Of a stretch of 64,000 bases of DNA, positions 7,908-16,199 are shown one piece after another. This DNA comes from Arthrobacter pigmenti (GTDB taxonomy: Bacteria > Actinomycetota > Actinomycetes > Actinomycetales > Micrococcaceae): positions 3,286,001 through 3,350,000 of the forward strand of contig NZ_JAATJL010000001.1 of the NCBI RefSeq assembly GCF_011927905.1, given 5' to 3'. Within the stretch, counting starts at the first letter, position 1; the number at the start of each line of letters is the position of its first letter. The position numbers were made by a program, and so were the translations under genes. Under the pieces are notes generated by a model that saw only the letters and a list, made by a program, of their open reading frames with translations, had not been told where the DNA came from and did no database searches.

Positions 7908-8429
7908 ATGACTACGCACACGTACATGAGCCGGACCCGGAAGCTTGCTATGGCCGGCATCCTGCCGATCGCCGCTCTGAGCCTTGCCGGGTGCAACAGC
8001 ACTTCCGGAACTGAGACGGGAGCCGACGTCGAAGACATAGCCGAGGAGGACGCCGCCGTCGATGCGGAATCGGGCCCTTACGACGGTGTTTACGACACAG
8101 ATTTCTACGAGAACTATGACAGCTATGTCAACGAGGAAGTGACCTTGTCGGCGGATGTGAACGAGATCGTGTCCGATACATCCTTCACCATCGCGGGCAC
8201 CGATGACACGACGGTGGAAGCCCTCCTGGTGGTCGCCCAGGGCGAGATGGAGGAAGTGACTCCCGGATTGACTGTTTCCGTAACGGGTACGGTCTATGAG
8301 TCATTCGACCTCCCGACGGTTGAGGACGAGACCGGGTTGGATCTCGAGGACGAAGCATTTGCTGACTGGGACGGTGAGAACTACATCGTTGCCCAGAGTG
8401 TCGACACTTCTGTGGACGCCGACAGCTAG
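7908..8429 (+). CDS. Acidic secreted lipoprotein of unknown function
   Basis: A 173-residue protein with a lipoprotein signal: positively charged start (MSRTRKLAM), hydrophobic core and lipobox LAGC at about residues 27-30, giving a lipid-modified Cys on the outer face of the membrane. The mature part is very acidic (runs of D and E) and contains an OB-like beta-rich region (EVTLSADVNEIVSDTSFTIAG). The start at 7908 is fixed by AAGGAGG; longer frames upstream lack this. A binding or envelope role is possible, but no family is recognised with certainty. Confidence 0.8.
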   Translation: MTTHTYMSRTRKLAMAGILPIAALSLAGCNSTSGTETGADVEDIAEEDAAVDAESGPYDGVYDTDFYENYDSYVNEEVTLSADVNEIVSDTSFTIAGTDDTTVEALLVVAQGEMEEVTPGLTVSVTGTVYESFDLPTVEDETGLDLEDEAFADWDGENYIVAQSVDTSVDADS

Positions 8430-8626
8430 GCCAGGCTCCCGACCGGACGGCCTTCCACGGCTGGACGGTGTGAGCTAACACGGTTAGGTGGCTACGTCCT
8501 CGGGGCGGGCCGCCTGACCGTCGTGCAAGGGAGCAAGTTCCACCTCGAGAGCACAGCAATTGATCGTCGCCGTTGCTCTGCGTGCTCAAGCTCCAGAAGC
8601 ATCGGGTGCGTTCGGTGCGCAGGGGG

Positions 8627-9184
8627 CTAACCATCGCAGAGATCCAGGAAAGCGCGTAACTCAGCTTTCCAGGCGGGCGGGGAATCCAGATGGGCGTCAT
8701 GTCCGGCGCCAGGAAGGTTTACCCGTCGGATGACGGGCGCCTTCGACGCGAATGCACTCCGCTCCTCCTCGGAAAACATGCCGTTGCTGCCATACACCAC
8801 GGTTGTGGGGCAGGCGACCCTTTCCCACTCTTCCCACCGCGGTACCGCAACTGCCCGCATGGTCTCGACCATGACGTCGGCATCGAAGCGTGGATGCAAT
8901 CCATCTGGCCTCATCTCCAGGTCTTCGACCCACGCTCGCTGGAGCGGACCGTCGCCAAGGAAGCTTCGAGCTTCCAACTGATCGCGAAACGGTGTGGGCC
9001 ATGATGAAAAGTAGGCTCCCAACTCCTGATGCTCCGCCTCCGTCCCCCGCCCCGCGTCAGATTCGAGCAGCAGTAACCGGCTAACCAGGTCCGGGCGGTG
9101 GGCCGCCACGAGCATCGCGGTGTGACCACCCATCGATTGCCCGACGAGCGCGGCCGGACCTCCGATCTCCTCGATGACCTGCAC
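8627..9184 (-). pseudogene. Alpha/beta hydrolase, N-terminally truncated
   Basis: A 185-residue fragment of an alpha/beta hydrolase. The nucleophile elbow GQSMGG and the C-terminal catalytic His region (LPGAGHDAHLD) are intact, as is the acid strand TTVVYGSNG. About 80 residues are missing at the N-terminus, including the oxyanion-hole HG motif: the frame begins only at the helix before the nucleophile (DVVQVIEEIGG) and upstream DNA is the 3' end of a MarR gene. It probably lost its 5' part by deletion. The GTG start is tentative. Confidence 0.65.
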
Positions 9185-9242
9185 AACATCCGCGACGACC
9201 AGCAGAAAGCGACGTGCGGCTGAACTACTCGCCGTCGCTGAT

Positions 9243-9773
9243 TCAAGCGCCGACCCGTTGCAGTTTGCCCAGCAACTCTGCCAGCATGGCGAGCTCCCCC
9301 GGGTCTACACCCGCCAGCAGTTCGGCATCTGATTTCAGGACGGCTGCCGCCCCATTCTCGACCAAGGCGTGCCCTCGCTTCGTAAGCGTCACGATGACGG
9401 TTTTGCCGTATTCACCACGACTCCTTTGTACCAGCCCACCTTCCTCAGCACGCGTGATGCGCTGCGAGATAGCCCCCGCGCTGACCAGCGTGCGCTCGGT
9501 GATCTGACGGGTCGATAACTGATACGGCGCGCCAGATCTACGCAGCACGCTTAGGAGATCCAGCGTCGAAGCGTCCAGTCCGGCCTCCAGCAGAACGCGA
9601 TCCCGCCCTTCCCTGACCCGCTTGGTGAGTCGCAGTATCGGCGTGACGATGTGAATGGAGGAAACGTCCACGCCCGGGAGTTCGCGTTTCCAGGCCGCGG
9701 CAATACCAGCTACGGATGTGGCTTCCTCATCAGATCCGCCTATTTCTCCGACTTGTTGCATTTGACTTCCCAT
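9243..9773 (-). CDS. MarR-family transcriptional regulator
   Basis: A 176-residue regulator whose wHTH reads LLSVLRRSGAPYQLSTRQITERTLVSAGAISQRITRAEEGGLVQRSRGE followed by VIVTLTKRG. It is longer than typical MarR proteins at the N-terminus; the ATG at 9761 with GGGAAG upstream is an alternative start. It is divergent from an SDR oxidoreductase with a perfect palindrome between them, and co-directional with the truncated hydrolase immediately downstream. Confidence 0.85.
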   Translation of the reverse strand: MGSQMQQVGEIGGSDEEATSVAGIAAAWKRELPGVDVSSIHIVTPILRLTKRVREGRDRVLLEAGLDASTLDLLSVLRRSGAPYQLSTRQITERTLVSAGAISQRITRAEEGGLVQRSRGEYGKTVIVTLTKRGHALVENGAAAVLKSDAELLAGVDPGELAMLAELLGKLQRVGA

Positions 9774-9784
9774 GTGAGACGAGC

Positions 9785-9808
9785 TGTATGTTTAGCGCTA
9801 AACATACA
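9785..9808. promoter_or_regulatory. Perfect 24-bp palindrome between marR and SDR genes
   Basis: The half-site TGTATGTTTAGC (9785-9796) is followed without spacer by its exact reverse complement (9797-9808). It sits 11 bases upstream of the MarR start and 20 bases upstream of the SDR start, so a bound dimer would block both promoters. The symmetry is exact over all 24 bases. Confidence 0.75.
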
Positions 9809-9828
9809 ATAACGGAAGGACACTGCCA

Positions 9829-10551
9829 ATGAGCAGGACAATACTGGTCACCGGTGGAAGCAATGGAATTGGACGTGCGATCGCGCAACAGTTCGTCGAA
9901 GCAGGTGATCGGGTCATCATCACTGGACGTACCTCGAATCGACTCCGAGCGACTGCCGAAAGCCTCGGGTGCGAGCACATTCGATCCGACGCCGGCAATC
10001 CGGATGACGTTGCGGCACTCTTCGACGAGCTGAATGGCCACGTGGACGTACTCGTAAACAATGCGGGCGGCTTTGCTCCGCGGCCAACTAATGAAGAAGA
10101 AAACCCGATCAATGCGACTGCTTCACAGTGGATGGAGAACCTGCGGCTGAATCTGCTGTCGGCGGTTCTCATGACGACAGCCTGCCAACCACGTCTGCGC
10201 CCCGGCTCTGCGGTCATTCATCTGGGTTCGATTGGAGCCGAGTACGCAGGCAATGCCTACTCCACTGCTAAAGCAGCCCTTGCGGCCTGGAACGCAGGGC
10301 TCTCCGCCCAGCTTGGGCCGAACGGCATCACCACAAACGTAATTGCCGCAGGCTACATTGAGGATACGGACCTGTTCCACGGTGGCATGCGCGATGAACG
10401 ACGGGCAAAACTCATCGCTGCCACGCACGACAAACGCGCAGGGGACGCCGCCGATATCGCTGCAACTGCGTTCTTTCTGGCGTCACCGGGTGCCCGACAT
10501 ATCACCGGGCAAACCATCCACGTCAACGGGGGCGCACACACCACTCGCTGA
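9829..10551 (+). CDS. SDR-family NAD(P)-dependent oxidoreductase
   Basis: A 240-residue classical short-chain dehydrogenase: TGGSNGIG cofactor loop at residues 8-15, NNAG near residue 76, catalytic Ser in HLGSIG, and YSTAK with Tyr144 and Lys148. The C-terminal GQTIHVNGG is typical of FabG-like members. GGAAGGA precedes the ATG. It is probably repressed by the divergent MarR protein through the 24-bp palindrome. The substrate is unknown. Confidence 0.9.
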   Translation: MSRTILVTGGSNGIGRAIAQQFVEAGDRVIITGRTSNRLRATAESLGCEHIRSDAGNPDDVAALFDELNGHVDVLVNNAGGFAPRPTNEEENPINATASQWMENLRLNLLSAVLMTTACQPRLRPGSAVIHLGSIGAEYAGNAYSTAKAALAAWNAGLSAQLGPNGITTNVIAAGYIEDTDLFHGGMRDERRAKLIAATHDKRAGDAADIAATAFFLASPGARHITGQTIHVNGGAHTTR

Positions 10552-10674
10552 GTGGAAACGCAACATGGACAATACGACGACGGCGCCATGCCGCCCAGGT
10601 GCCGAAACGCGGCACAGCGGTCTACTGAAGCGTGTGATTCGCATCCCATCCGGAATAGTTGCCCCGGCAACAAT

Positions 10675-10691
10675 CGTTTCCGAGTGAAACG
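10675..10691. promoter_or_regulatory. Inverted repeat upstream of the Old Yellow Enzyme gene
   Basis: CGTTTC-N5-GAAACG spans 10675-10691, 22 bases before the GTG start of the ene-reductase and just before its ribosome site. It is a candidate operator in a 162-base intergenic region that otherwise shows nothing clear. Confidence 0.4.
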
Positions 10692-10713
10692 CTTGTAGTG
10701 AAAGGACTTTCCC

Positions 10714-11787
10714 GTGCTCTTCTCCCCGATGACCCTTGGTGATCTGGAACTGCCGAACCGTTTAGTAATGGCTCCGCTCACAAGGTGCCGCTCCGGTGAG
10801 GACGGCGTGCCCGGCGCGATCGTCGTCGAGCATTACCGCCAACGCGCCACACTGGGGCTGATCGTCAGTGAAGGCACTTACCCCAGCCATGTCGGGCAGG
10901 GCTTTCCCGGACAGCCCGGTCTCGTGACTGATGAGCAGATCCAGGGCTGGGCCAAGGTCACCGAAGCCGTCCACAGTGAGGGCGGCCGGATCTTCGCCCA
11001 GGTGATGCATGCCGGCCGGGTCACGCATGAGGACACCAATGGGGGCCACAACGTGGTCGGCCCCAGCGCCATCGCGATCGAGGGCATGACCCGCACCTAC
11101 AAGGGCAAGCAACCGTATCCGGTCCCGCACGGCCTCACCAGGGACGAACTCCCCGGTGTGATTCAGGAGTTTGTGCAGGGCTCGCTCAACGCGATCAAGG
11201 CCGGGTTCGACGGCGTTGAGCTGCACGCTGCCAACGGATACCTGCTGCACGAGTTCCTTTCCCCCGCCGCCAACCAGCGCGACGACGAGTACGGCGGCTC
11301 ACCTGCGAACCGTGCCCGCTTCGTGATTGAAGTGACCGAAGCCGTCGTTGCCGCGATCGGCGCCGAGCGCGTGGGTATCAGGATCTCGCCCGAGCACAAC
11401 GTCCAGGGAGCTACCGAACTCGATCACGAAGACTCCCGGCAGACCTACGCGTTGCTGGCCGAGGCCCTGTCGCCCCTCAGCCTCGCCTACCTGAGCGTGC
11501 TCCACCGTGAGCCTGCCGGTGAACTCGTGCAGGAACTGCGCCGGCGCTTCAACGGCACTTTCCTCCTGAACACCGGCTTCAGCGTGATGACCACCCGAGA
11601 TGAGGCGATCTCACTGGTTGCGGATGGGCTGGCAGACGCCGTCGTCGTCGGTCGCCCGGCGATTGCCAACCCTGATCTGGCGCGCCGCTGGAAGGAAGAT
11701 CTGCCGGTCAACGAACCGAACCAGGCCACCTTCTACAGTGCCGGCGCCGAGGGCTACACGGATTATCCCGTCTACCAGCCGGCCTAG
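10714..11787 (+). CDS. Old Yellow Enzyme family alkene reductase (NemA-like)
   Basis: A 357-residue FMN-dependent ene-reductase. It starts with LFSPMTLGDLELPNRLVMAPLTR, has FAQVMHAGR, the substrate-binding HAANGY (His171, Asn174, Tyr176), the SPAANQRDDEYGGSPANR segment and the C-terminal FMN-phosphate loop (LADAVVVGRPAIANPDLARR). It reduces activated C=C bonds, maleimides or nitro compounds with NAD(P)H in the cytoplasm. GTG start with GAAAGGA upstream. It follows an SDR gene and may form a detoxification group with it. Confidence 0.93.
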   Translation: MLFSPMTLGDLELPNRLVMAPLTRCRSGEDGVPGAIVVEHYRQRATLGLIVSEGTYPSHVGQGFPGQPGLVTDEQIQGWAKVTEAVHSEGGRIFAQVMHAGRVTHEDTNGGHNVVGPSAIAIEGMTRTYKGKQPYPVPHGLTRDELPGVIQEFVQGSLNAIKAGFDGVELHAANGYLLHEFLSPAANQRDDEYGGSPANRARFVIEVTEAVVAAIGAERVGIRISPEHNVQGATELDHEDSRQTYALLAEALSPLSLAYLSVLHREPAGELVQELRRRFNGTFLLNTGFSVMTTRDEAISLVADGLADAVVVGRPAIANPDLARRWKEDLPVNEPNQATFYSAGAEGYTDYPVYQPA

Positions 11788-11911
11788 CGACGGAGTGATG
11801 GATGTCCTGCTTCTTGCGGGCTCCAACCTCGGCACTTAGGGAATTCCGACGGCAGGCTGTACGTTGTTCATTCGCGTACTCGATCTCTGAGAAGAAGTGA
11901 GGCTTTGAAAA

Positions 11912-12211
11912 GTGGCAGCTGATTACGACGAACTTCGCTCGGACGTGAAGGAGTCGCAGGAGCAGTCCCTGCAGGCATTGCAGTCGGCCAGTGCGCCGAC
12001 GGCCAAGAGCGTTGTGAGGGAACTGGATGAGACCGAAGGGCTCGACGCCGAAGGGCCCGGCGGTGAAATAGTCGCGGAGGAACTCGTCGTTCACGTCGTT
12101 CCTCAGGGCAACGACGAATTCATGTGCAACTCCTGCTTCCTGGTACGTCACCGTTCCCAGATTGCGAGGACGAAAAACGGGCTCTCCTACTGTGTGGACT
12201 GCGAAGGCTGA
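11912..12211 (+). CDS. DUF4193-family zinc-ribbon protein
   Basis: A 99-residue acidic protein with a C-terminal zinc ribbon: CNSC near residue 71 and CVDC close to the end, with RHRSQIA between. This is the DUF4193 family restricted to actinobacteria, function unknown, often highly conserved. GTG start. Its presence supports the taxonomic placement of the window. Confidence 0.85.
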   Translation: MAADYDELRSDVKESQEQSLQALQSASAPTAKSVVRELDETEGLDAEGPGGEIVAEELVVHVVPQGNDEFMCNSCFLVRHRSQIARTKNGLSYCVDCEG

Positions 12212-12213
12212 CG

Positions 12214-12573
12214 CTAGACGAGGAAACTGAACACCAGCGTCGCAATGCAGATCACCAGCATTCCGCTCGCGTTGACAAACAGGTTGCGGCCAAAATCCCG
12301 CGCGGCTATATGCATGCTGATGGCGGCAATGAAGTACACCACCAGCGCAATCGTTGTGATCAACCCCAAGTATGGGACCCAGATCCCCGCCACCAGCCCG
12401 ACGACGGCGGCGAACTTGATCGGTGCCGCCACCCACCAGAACCGCCTGGGAAAGCGCACATCGGTGAAGCACTGCGCAATGAACGGCACCGGTTTCAGGC
12501 ACAGCAGGCCGTCAACAAGCTGAATGACCGCGAGTACGACGACGGGCCACACCGGGTCTGGTAGCGCTGACAT
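12214..12573 (-). CDS. DoxX-family membrane protein
   Basis: A 119-residue protein with four hydrophobic segments (VWPVVVLAVIQLVDGLL; FAAVVGLVAGIWVPYLGL; TIALVVYFIAAISMHI; ASGMLVICIATLVFSFLV), as in DoxX-like small membrane proteins linked to redox or thiol stress. ATG at 12573 is preferred; a TTG at 12582 would overlap the LysR stop by four bases. It is transcribed with the LysR gene upstream, which is unusual for a LysR regulator. Confidence 0.75.
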   Translation of the reverse strand: MSALPDPVWPVVVLAVIQLVDGLLCLKPVPFIAQCFTDVRFPRRFWWVAAPIKFAAVVGLVAGIWVPYLGLITTIALVVYFIAAISMHIAARDFGRNLFVNASGMLVICIATLVFSFLV

Positions 12574-12578
12574 CTCAA

Positions 12579-13517
12579 TCAACGTGGTACCGCCGTGACC
12601 AGTTGCGCAAGATCGGTGCCCGGTGCCGTGAGCCGGTCCACGGCGCGGAAGACGAACTGCTGCATGGCCGCCGCAGCGGCAGACGGACCGACGTCATTGC
12701 GTCGCGCCAGATTAACGGTCCGCGTCAGGGAGGGCTTCACCAGACGTGCGCTGCGCAAGCCTGGCCGATCAATGACCACCATTGCGGGCACCACAGCCAC
12801 GCCGAGTCCGCGTTCAACAAATCGCAGGACAGCGTCCATTTCCGCCCCCTCTACCGCGATCACAGGTTCCAGGCCATTGGCGGAGAACGCTGCATCGGTG
12901 GCCACACGAAGATCGTAACTGCGGTTGAATGCCACTTGGGGAATCTGCGCCAACTCCTGCAGGGTAATCTCCTCCGCAGCCTGGGAAGCTGAGGCGGACA
13001 CGACCACCAGTTCCTCGGAAAGCAGCGGGATCAACTCGGCGCCCGGTGCAGCCGCACCCTCTCCACGGGTGACAACCAGGGCAAGGTCCAATGCGCCTTC
13101 ACTGAGAGCATCCATCAAAACGCGGGAACCAGCCTCCATCACATGCAGCGCCACTGAAGGGTGCGCGGCACGGAACGCGGCAAGCACATCGGCAACCAGC
13201 GAGACGCAGAGGGTAGGCGGGGCGCCAAGCCTCACACGGCCGCGGTGCAGCCCCGCCAGTTCATCCATCTGCTCGCGAGCGGTCCGGGCGTCGCCGAGCA
13301 TCCGGCGGGCAAGAGGGAGCAGCAGCTCACCAGCATCGGTCAGAGCAGCGCCTGACGGTCCACGATGGAAGAGCTCAGTACCCAGATCCGTCTCAAGCGC
13401 GGCGATCTGACGGCTCAGAGATGGTTGAGCGAGATAGAGCTCCTCCGCCGCGCGGGTGAAATGCCCCACTCGTGCCACCGCTTCGAAGGAGCGTAGTTGG
13501 TCTAGTTTCACCGTCAT
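12579..13517 (-). CDS. LysR-family transcriptional regulator
   Basis: A 312-residue LTTR: the N-terminal wHTH is LDQLRSFEAVARVGHFTRAAEELYLAQPSLSRQIAALE, followed by the two-lobe effector domain (RVRLGAPPTLCVSLVADVL onward, ending near ARRNDVGPSAAAAAM). It is divergent from the fumarate-reductase-type flavoprotein across only 71 bases, the classic LTTR arrangement, so it most likely controls that gene in response to a dicarboxylate or aspartate-like ligand (inference). Confidence 0.93.
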   Translation of the reverse strand: MTVKLDQLRSFEAVARVGHFTRAAEELYLAQPSLSRQIAALETDLGTELFHRGPSGAALTDAGELLLPLARRMLGDARTAREQMDELAGLHRGRVRLGAPPTLCVSLVADVLAAFRAAHPSVALHVMEAGSRVLMDALSEGALDLALVVTRGEGAAAPGAELIPLLSEELVVVSASASQAAEEITLQELAQIPQVAFNRSYDLRVATDAAFSANGLEPVIAVEGAEMDAVLRFVERGLGVAVVPAMVVIDRPGLRSARLVKPSLTRTVNLARRNDVGPSAAAAAMQQFVFRAVDRLTAPGTDLAQLVTAVPR

Positions 13518-13544
13518 AGCATAGGCGCATCAGATCCACTCGAA

Positions 13545-13554
13545 CAATGCATTG
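13545..13554. promoter_or_regulatory. Palindromic core between lysR and the flavoprotein gene
   Basis: CAATGCATTG is a perfect 10-bp palindrome, followed by a second ATTG-containing stretch (GGATACATTGAG). It lies centrally in the divergent intergenic region, where a LysR regulator would bind. Confidence 0.4.
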
Positions 13555-13588
13555 GATACATTGAGCGCAAGTCCTTAGCGTGGGAAAC

Positions 13589-15328
13589 ATGAACCTTTCC
13601 GAACGACTTCTGTCCACCTCCGTCCTGGTCATTGGCACGGGCGGTGCCGGCCTTCGCGCCTCGATTGAACTCGCCGAACGCGGGGTCCAGGTGCTGGCAG
13701 TCGGCAAGCGCCGCAAGCACGACGCCCACACCACCCTGGCGGCCGGGGGGATCAATGCTGCCCTGGGCACGATGGATCCGGAGGACAGCTGGCAGCAGCA
13801 CGCGGCAGACACCCTGCGCGAGTCCTACTTCCTGGCGGACCCAGCCATCGTCGAGACCGTGGCACGCAACGCGGCGCGCGGCATCGAGGACCTCGAGAAG
13901 TGGGGTATGCCGTTCGCGCGGGAGGAGGACGGGCGCATCTCCCAGCGCTTCTTCGGCGCTCATAAGCATCGCCGCACGGCCTATGCCGGCGACTACACAG
14001 GCCTGGAGATCCAGCGCACCCTGATGCGTCGGGCAGCTGAGTTGAACGTGCCCGTTATCGACACTGTCTACATCACCCGCTTGCTCGTCTCCGACGGTAC
14101 GATTTTCGGCGCTTACGGGTTCGACATCGTGGACGGCACTCCCGTGCGAATCCATGCCGATGCGGTCATTCTGGCCGCAGGCGGGCACACGCGCATCTGG
14201 CGCCATACCTCCTCCAGACGCGATGAGAACACCGGTGACTCCTTCCGGCTGGCCGCGTTGGCAGGGGCACGAGTCCGCGACGCCGAACTGGTCCAGTTCC
14301 ACCCTTCAGGGCTTCTGGAGCCCGACGACGCCGCCGGCACGCTGGTCTCTGAGGCGGCGCGCGGAGAGGGCGGCATTCTCACCAACGCGCTCGGTGAGCG
14401 CTTCATGGAACGCTACGATCCCGAGCGCATGGAGCTTTCCACACGGGACCGGGTTGCCCTGGCCGCATTCACAGAGACTGCCGAGGGCCGGGGGACTGAG
14501 AAGGGCGGGGTGTATCTGGACGTTTCCCACCTGCCGCAGGAGACCATCCTGGAGAAGCTGCCGCGGGTTTACCGCACCCTGATCGACCTGCAAATGCTGG
14601 ACATCACCACCACGAAGATGGAGATCGCCCCCACCGCCCACTACTCGATGGGCGGGGTCCGGGTTGCACCTGAGGACCACGGGACGGGAGTGGACGGGCT
14701 GTATGCGATCGGCGAGGCATCCTCGGGCCTGCACGGCGCCAATCGTCTGGGCGGCAACTCGCTGATTGAGCTTCTCGTCTACGGGCGGATCACCGGTGAG
14801 CACGTCGCCGAGTACGTGTTGTCTCGCACCAGTGTCCGACGGGATCCTGCCGTCGTCGGGTTAGCCCGCAACGAAATGCAGTCCCTGCTGAACGGAAACG
14901 GCACCGAGTCGGTGCGGCGATTGCAGCGCGAGCTGCGCAACGTGATGACCGAGCACGCCGGTGTTGTGCGTACCGGGGAAGGGTTGCAGGAGGGGTTGAG
15001 CAAGCTCTCCGTGCTGGAAGAACGAGCCCAGAACGTCACCGCCCATCCGGACATTGCCGGGTTCGACGACCTGGCCCACGCCTTCGATCTCCTGGGATCC
15101 CTACTGGCCGCACGAGCCACCCTGGAGTGTGCCCTCGAACGTCGCGAGACCCGCGGCGCTCATAACCGCGCGGATTTCCCGGCGATGGATCCCTCCCTGC
15201 AGGGCAACTTCGTCTGGTCTCCGGGAGGCGGAGTCAGCTTCGAGGCGTTGCCCCCGGCGCCCGAGTCGTTTCGTGCTCTGGCCGAGGCCGACACCGACGA
15301 CTCGGTGGCCGGCAAGCTCGTCGAGTGA
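13589..15328 (+). CDS. Fumarate reductase/succinate dehydrogenase-type flavoprotein
   Basis: A 579-residue FAD enzyme of the SdhA/FrdA/NadB family. It shows the FAD loop VLVIGTGGAGLRAS, DAHTTLAAGGINAALG with a His at the position used for covalent FAD in SdhA/FrdA, ELVQFHPSG, the catalytic region GEGGILTNALGERFM, HYSMGG and GLHGANRLGGNSL. No iron-sulfur or membrane-anchor subunit is nearby, so it is an orphan flavoprotein: a soluble fumarate reductase or an L-aspartate oxidase-like enzyme are both possible. ATG at 13589 chosen; GTG at 13580 is in frame. Confidence 0.85.
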   Translation: MNLSERLLSTSVLVIGTGGAGLRASIELAERGVQVLAVGKRRKHDAHTTLAAGGINAALGTMDPEDSWQQHAADTLRESYFLADPAIVETVARNAARGIEDLEKWGMPFAREEDGRISQRFFGAHKHRRTAYAGDYTGLEIQRTLMRRAAELNVPVIDTVYITRLLVSDGTIFGAYGFDIVDGTPVRIHADAVILAAGGHTRIWRHTSSRRDENTGDSFRLAALAGARVRDAELVQFHPSGLLEPDDAAGTLVSEAARGEGGILTNALGERFMERYDPERMELSTRDRVALAAFTETAEGRGTEKGGVYLDVSHLPQETILEKLPRVYRTLIDLQMLDITTTKMEIAPTAHYSMGGVRVAPEDHGTGVDGLYAIGEASSGLHGANRLGGNSLIELLVYGRITGEHVAEYVLSRTSVRRDPAVVGLARNEMQSLLNGNGTESVRRLQRELRNVMTEHAGVVRTGEGLQEGLSKLSVLEERAQNVTAHPDIAGFDDLAHAFDLLGSLLAARATLECALERRETRGAHNRADFPAMDPSLQGNFVWSPGGGVSFEALPPAPESFRALAEADTDDSVAGKLVE

Positions 15329-15369
15329 GGGCGCCCGCCACCGCTTTGCGAAGCCGCCGGAGGGCGCCC
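15329..15369. terminator. Hairpin between convergent flavoprotein and ureidoglycine aminohydrolase genes
   Basis: GGGCGCCC at 15329-15336 pairs with the same self-complementary octamer at 15362-15369; inside is a second stem GCTT-TGCG-AAGC (15343-15354). It lies directly after the flavoprotein stop and before the convergent stop at 15378, so a bidirectional terminator is likely. Confidence 0.6.
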
Positions 15370-15377
15370 GCGACGAA

Positions 15378-16190
15378 CTACGTCAGTTTGATCTGCCGGT
15401 TCACGTCCTTGTACAACAGGTAGCGGAAGTTCGACGGTCCGCCGGCGTAGCAGGCCTGTGGGCAGAACGCGCGGAGGGACATGTAGTCACCCTCCTGGAC
15501 CTCGACCCAGTCCTGGTTCAGCCGGTAAACGGCCTTGCCTTCCAGCACATACAGTCCGTGCTCCATGACGTGTGTCTCGGCGAACGGGATGACGGCGCCC
15601 GGTTCGAAGGTCACGACGTTGATGTGCATGTCGTACGCCATGTCATCAGTCGGCAGCATCCGCGTGGTGCGCCACTTATTGTCGGTGCCGGGCATGGCCC
15701 CGGGCTCGATGTCCTTCTCGTTGCCGACCCGGGCCTTGGGCGTGTGACCCGCCAATGGCTGGTAAGCCTTACGTATCCACTGGAACTTCGCCGGCTCCGG
15801 CTCCGAGTTGGAAACCTCCCACTCGGCGCCCGGCGGGATGAACGCAAAACCACCGGGGGTCAGGTCGTGCAGCTCGCCCTCAAGCTTGATGGTCAGCGCG
15901 CCCTCGAGCAGGAAAACGAAGGACTCGACGCCGGCTTCGGGCTCGGGGTCGGTGGAGCCGCCACCCTGAGACACCTCGATGAGGTACTGCGCGAACGTCG
16001 TCGCACCTCCCGCAACGGGACGGTTCAGGACCCAGGTGCGGGTGCCCGTCCACTCAGGAAGTTCGCTCACCACGATGTCGCGCAGCACGCCGCGCGGAAT
16101 CACGGTGTAGGCCTCGGTGACAACGGCGCGGCCGGTCAGCAGGTCCGTCTGCGGCGGCAGGACGGATTCGGGGGCGTAGTAGGTGCTCAA
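15378..16190 (-). CDS. allE: (S)-ureidoglycine aminohydrolase (bicupin)
   Basis: A 270-residue two-cupin enzyme. Cupin 1 includes GVESFVFLLEGALTIKLEGELHDLTPGGFAFIPPGAEWEVSN; cupin 2 contains the metal site region FAETHVMEHGLYVLEGKAVYRLNQDWVEVQEGDYM, matching AllE. It hydrolyses (S)-ureidoglycine to ureidoglycolate and ammonia in allantoate breakdown. It is the last gene of the malic enzyme - malate synthase - DUF6986 unit, which ties ureide nitrogen recovery to glyoxylate use. Allantoinase and allantoate-degrading genes are not in the window. Confidence 0.9.
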   Translation of the reverse strand: MSTYYAPESVLPPQTDLLTGRAVVTEAYTVIPRGVLRDIVVSELPEWTGTRTWVLNRPVAGGATTFAQYLIEVSQGGGSTDPEPEAGVESFVFLLEGALTIKLEGELHDLTPGGFAFIPPGAEWEVSNSEPEPAKFQWIRKAYQPLAGHTPKARVGNEKDIEPGAMPGTDNKWRTTRMLPTDDMAYDMHINVVTFEPGAVIPFAETHVMEHGLYVLEGKAVYRLNQDWVEVQEGDYMSLRAFCPQACYAGGPSNFRYLLYKDVNRQIKLT

Positions 16191-16199
16191 GGTCAGTCC

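Noticed and set aside
12124-12564. A second coding frame overlapping DUF4193 and DoxX on the plus strand
   Set aside because: It runs antisense to the DoxX membrane protein and lacks a start signal; DUF4193 and DoxX explain the region.
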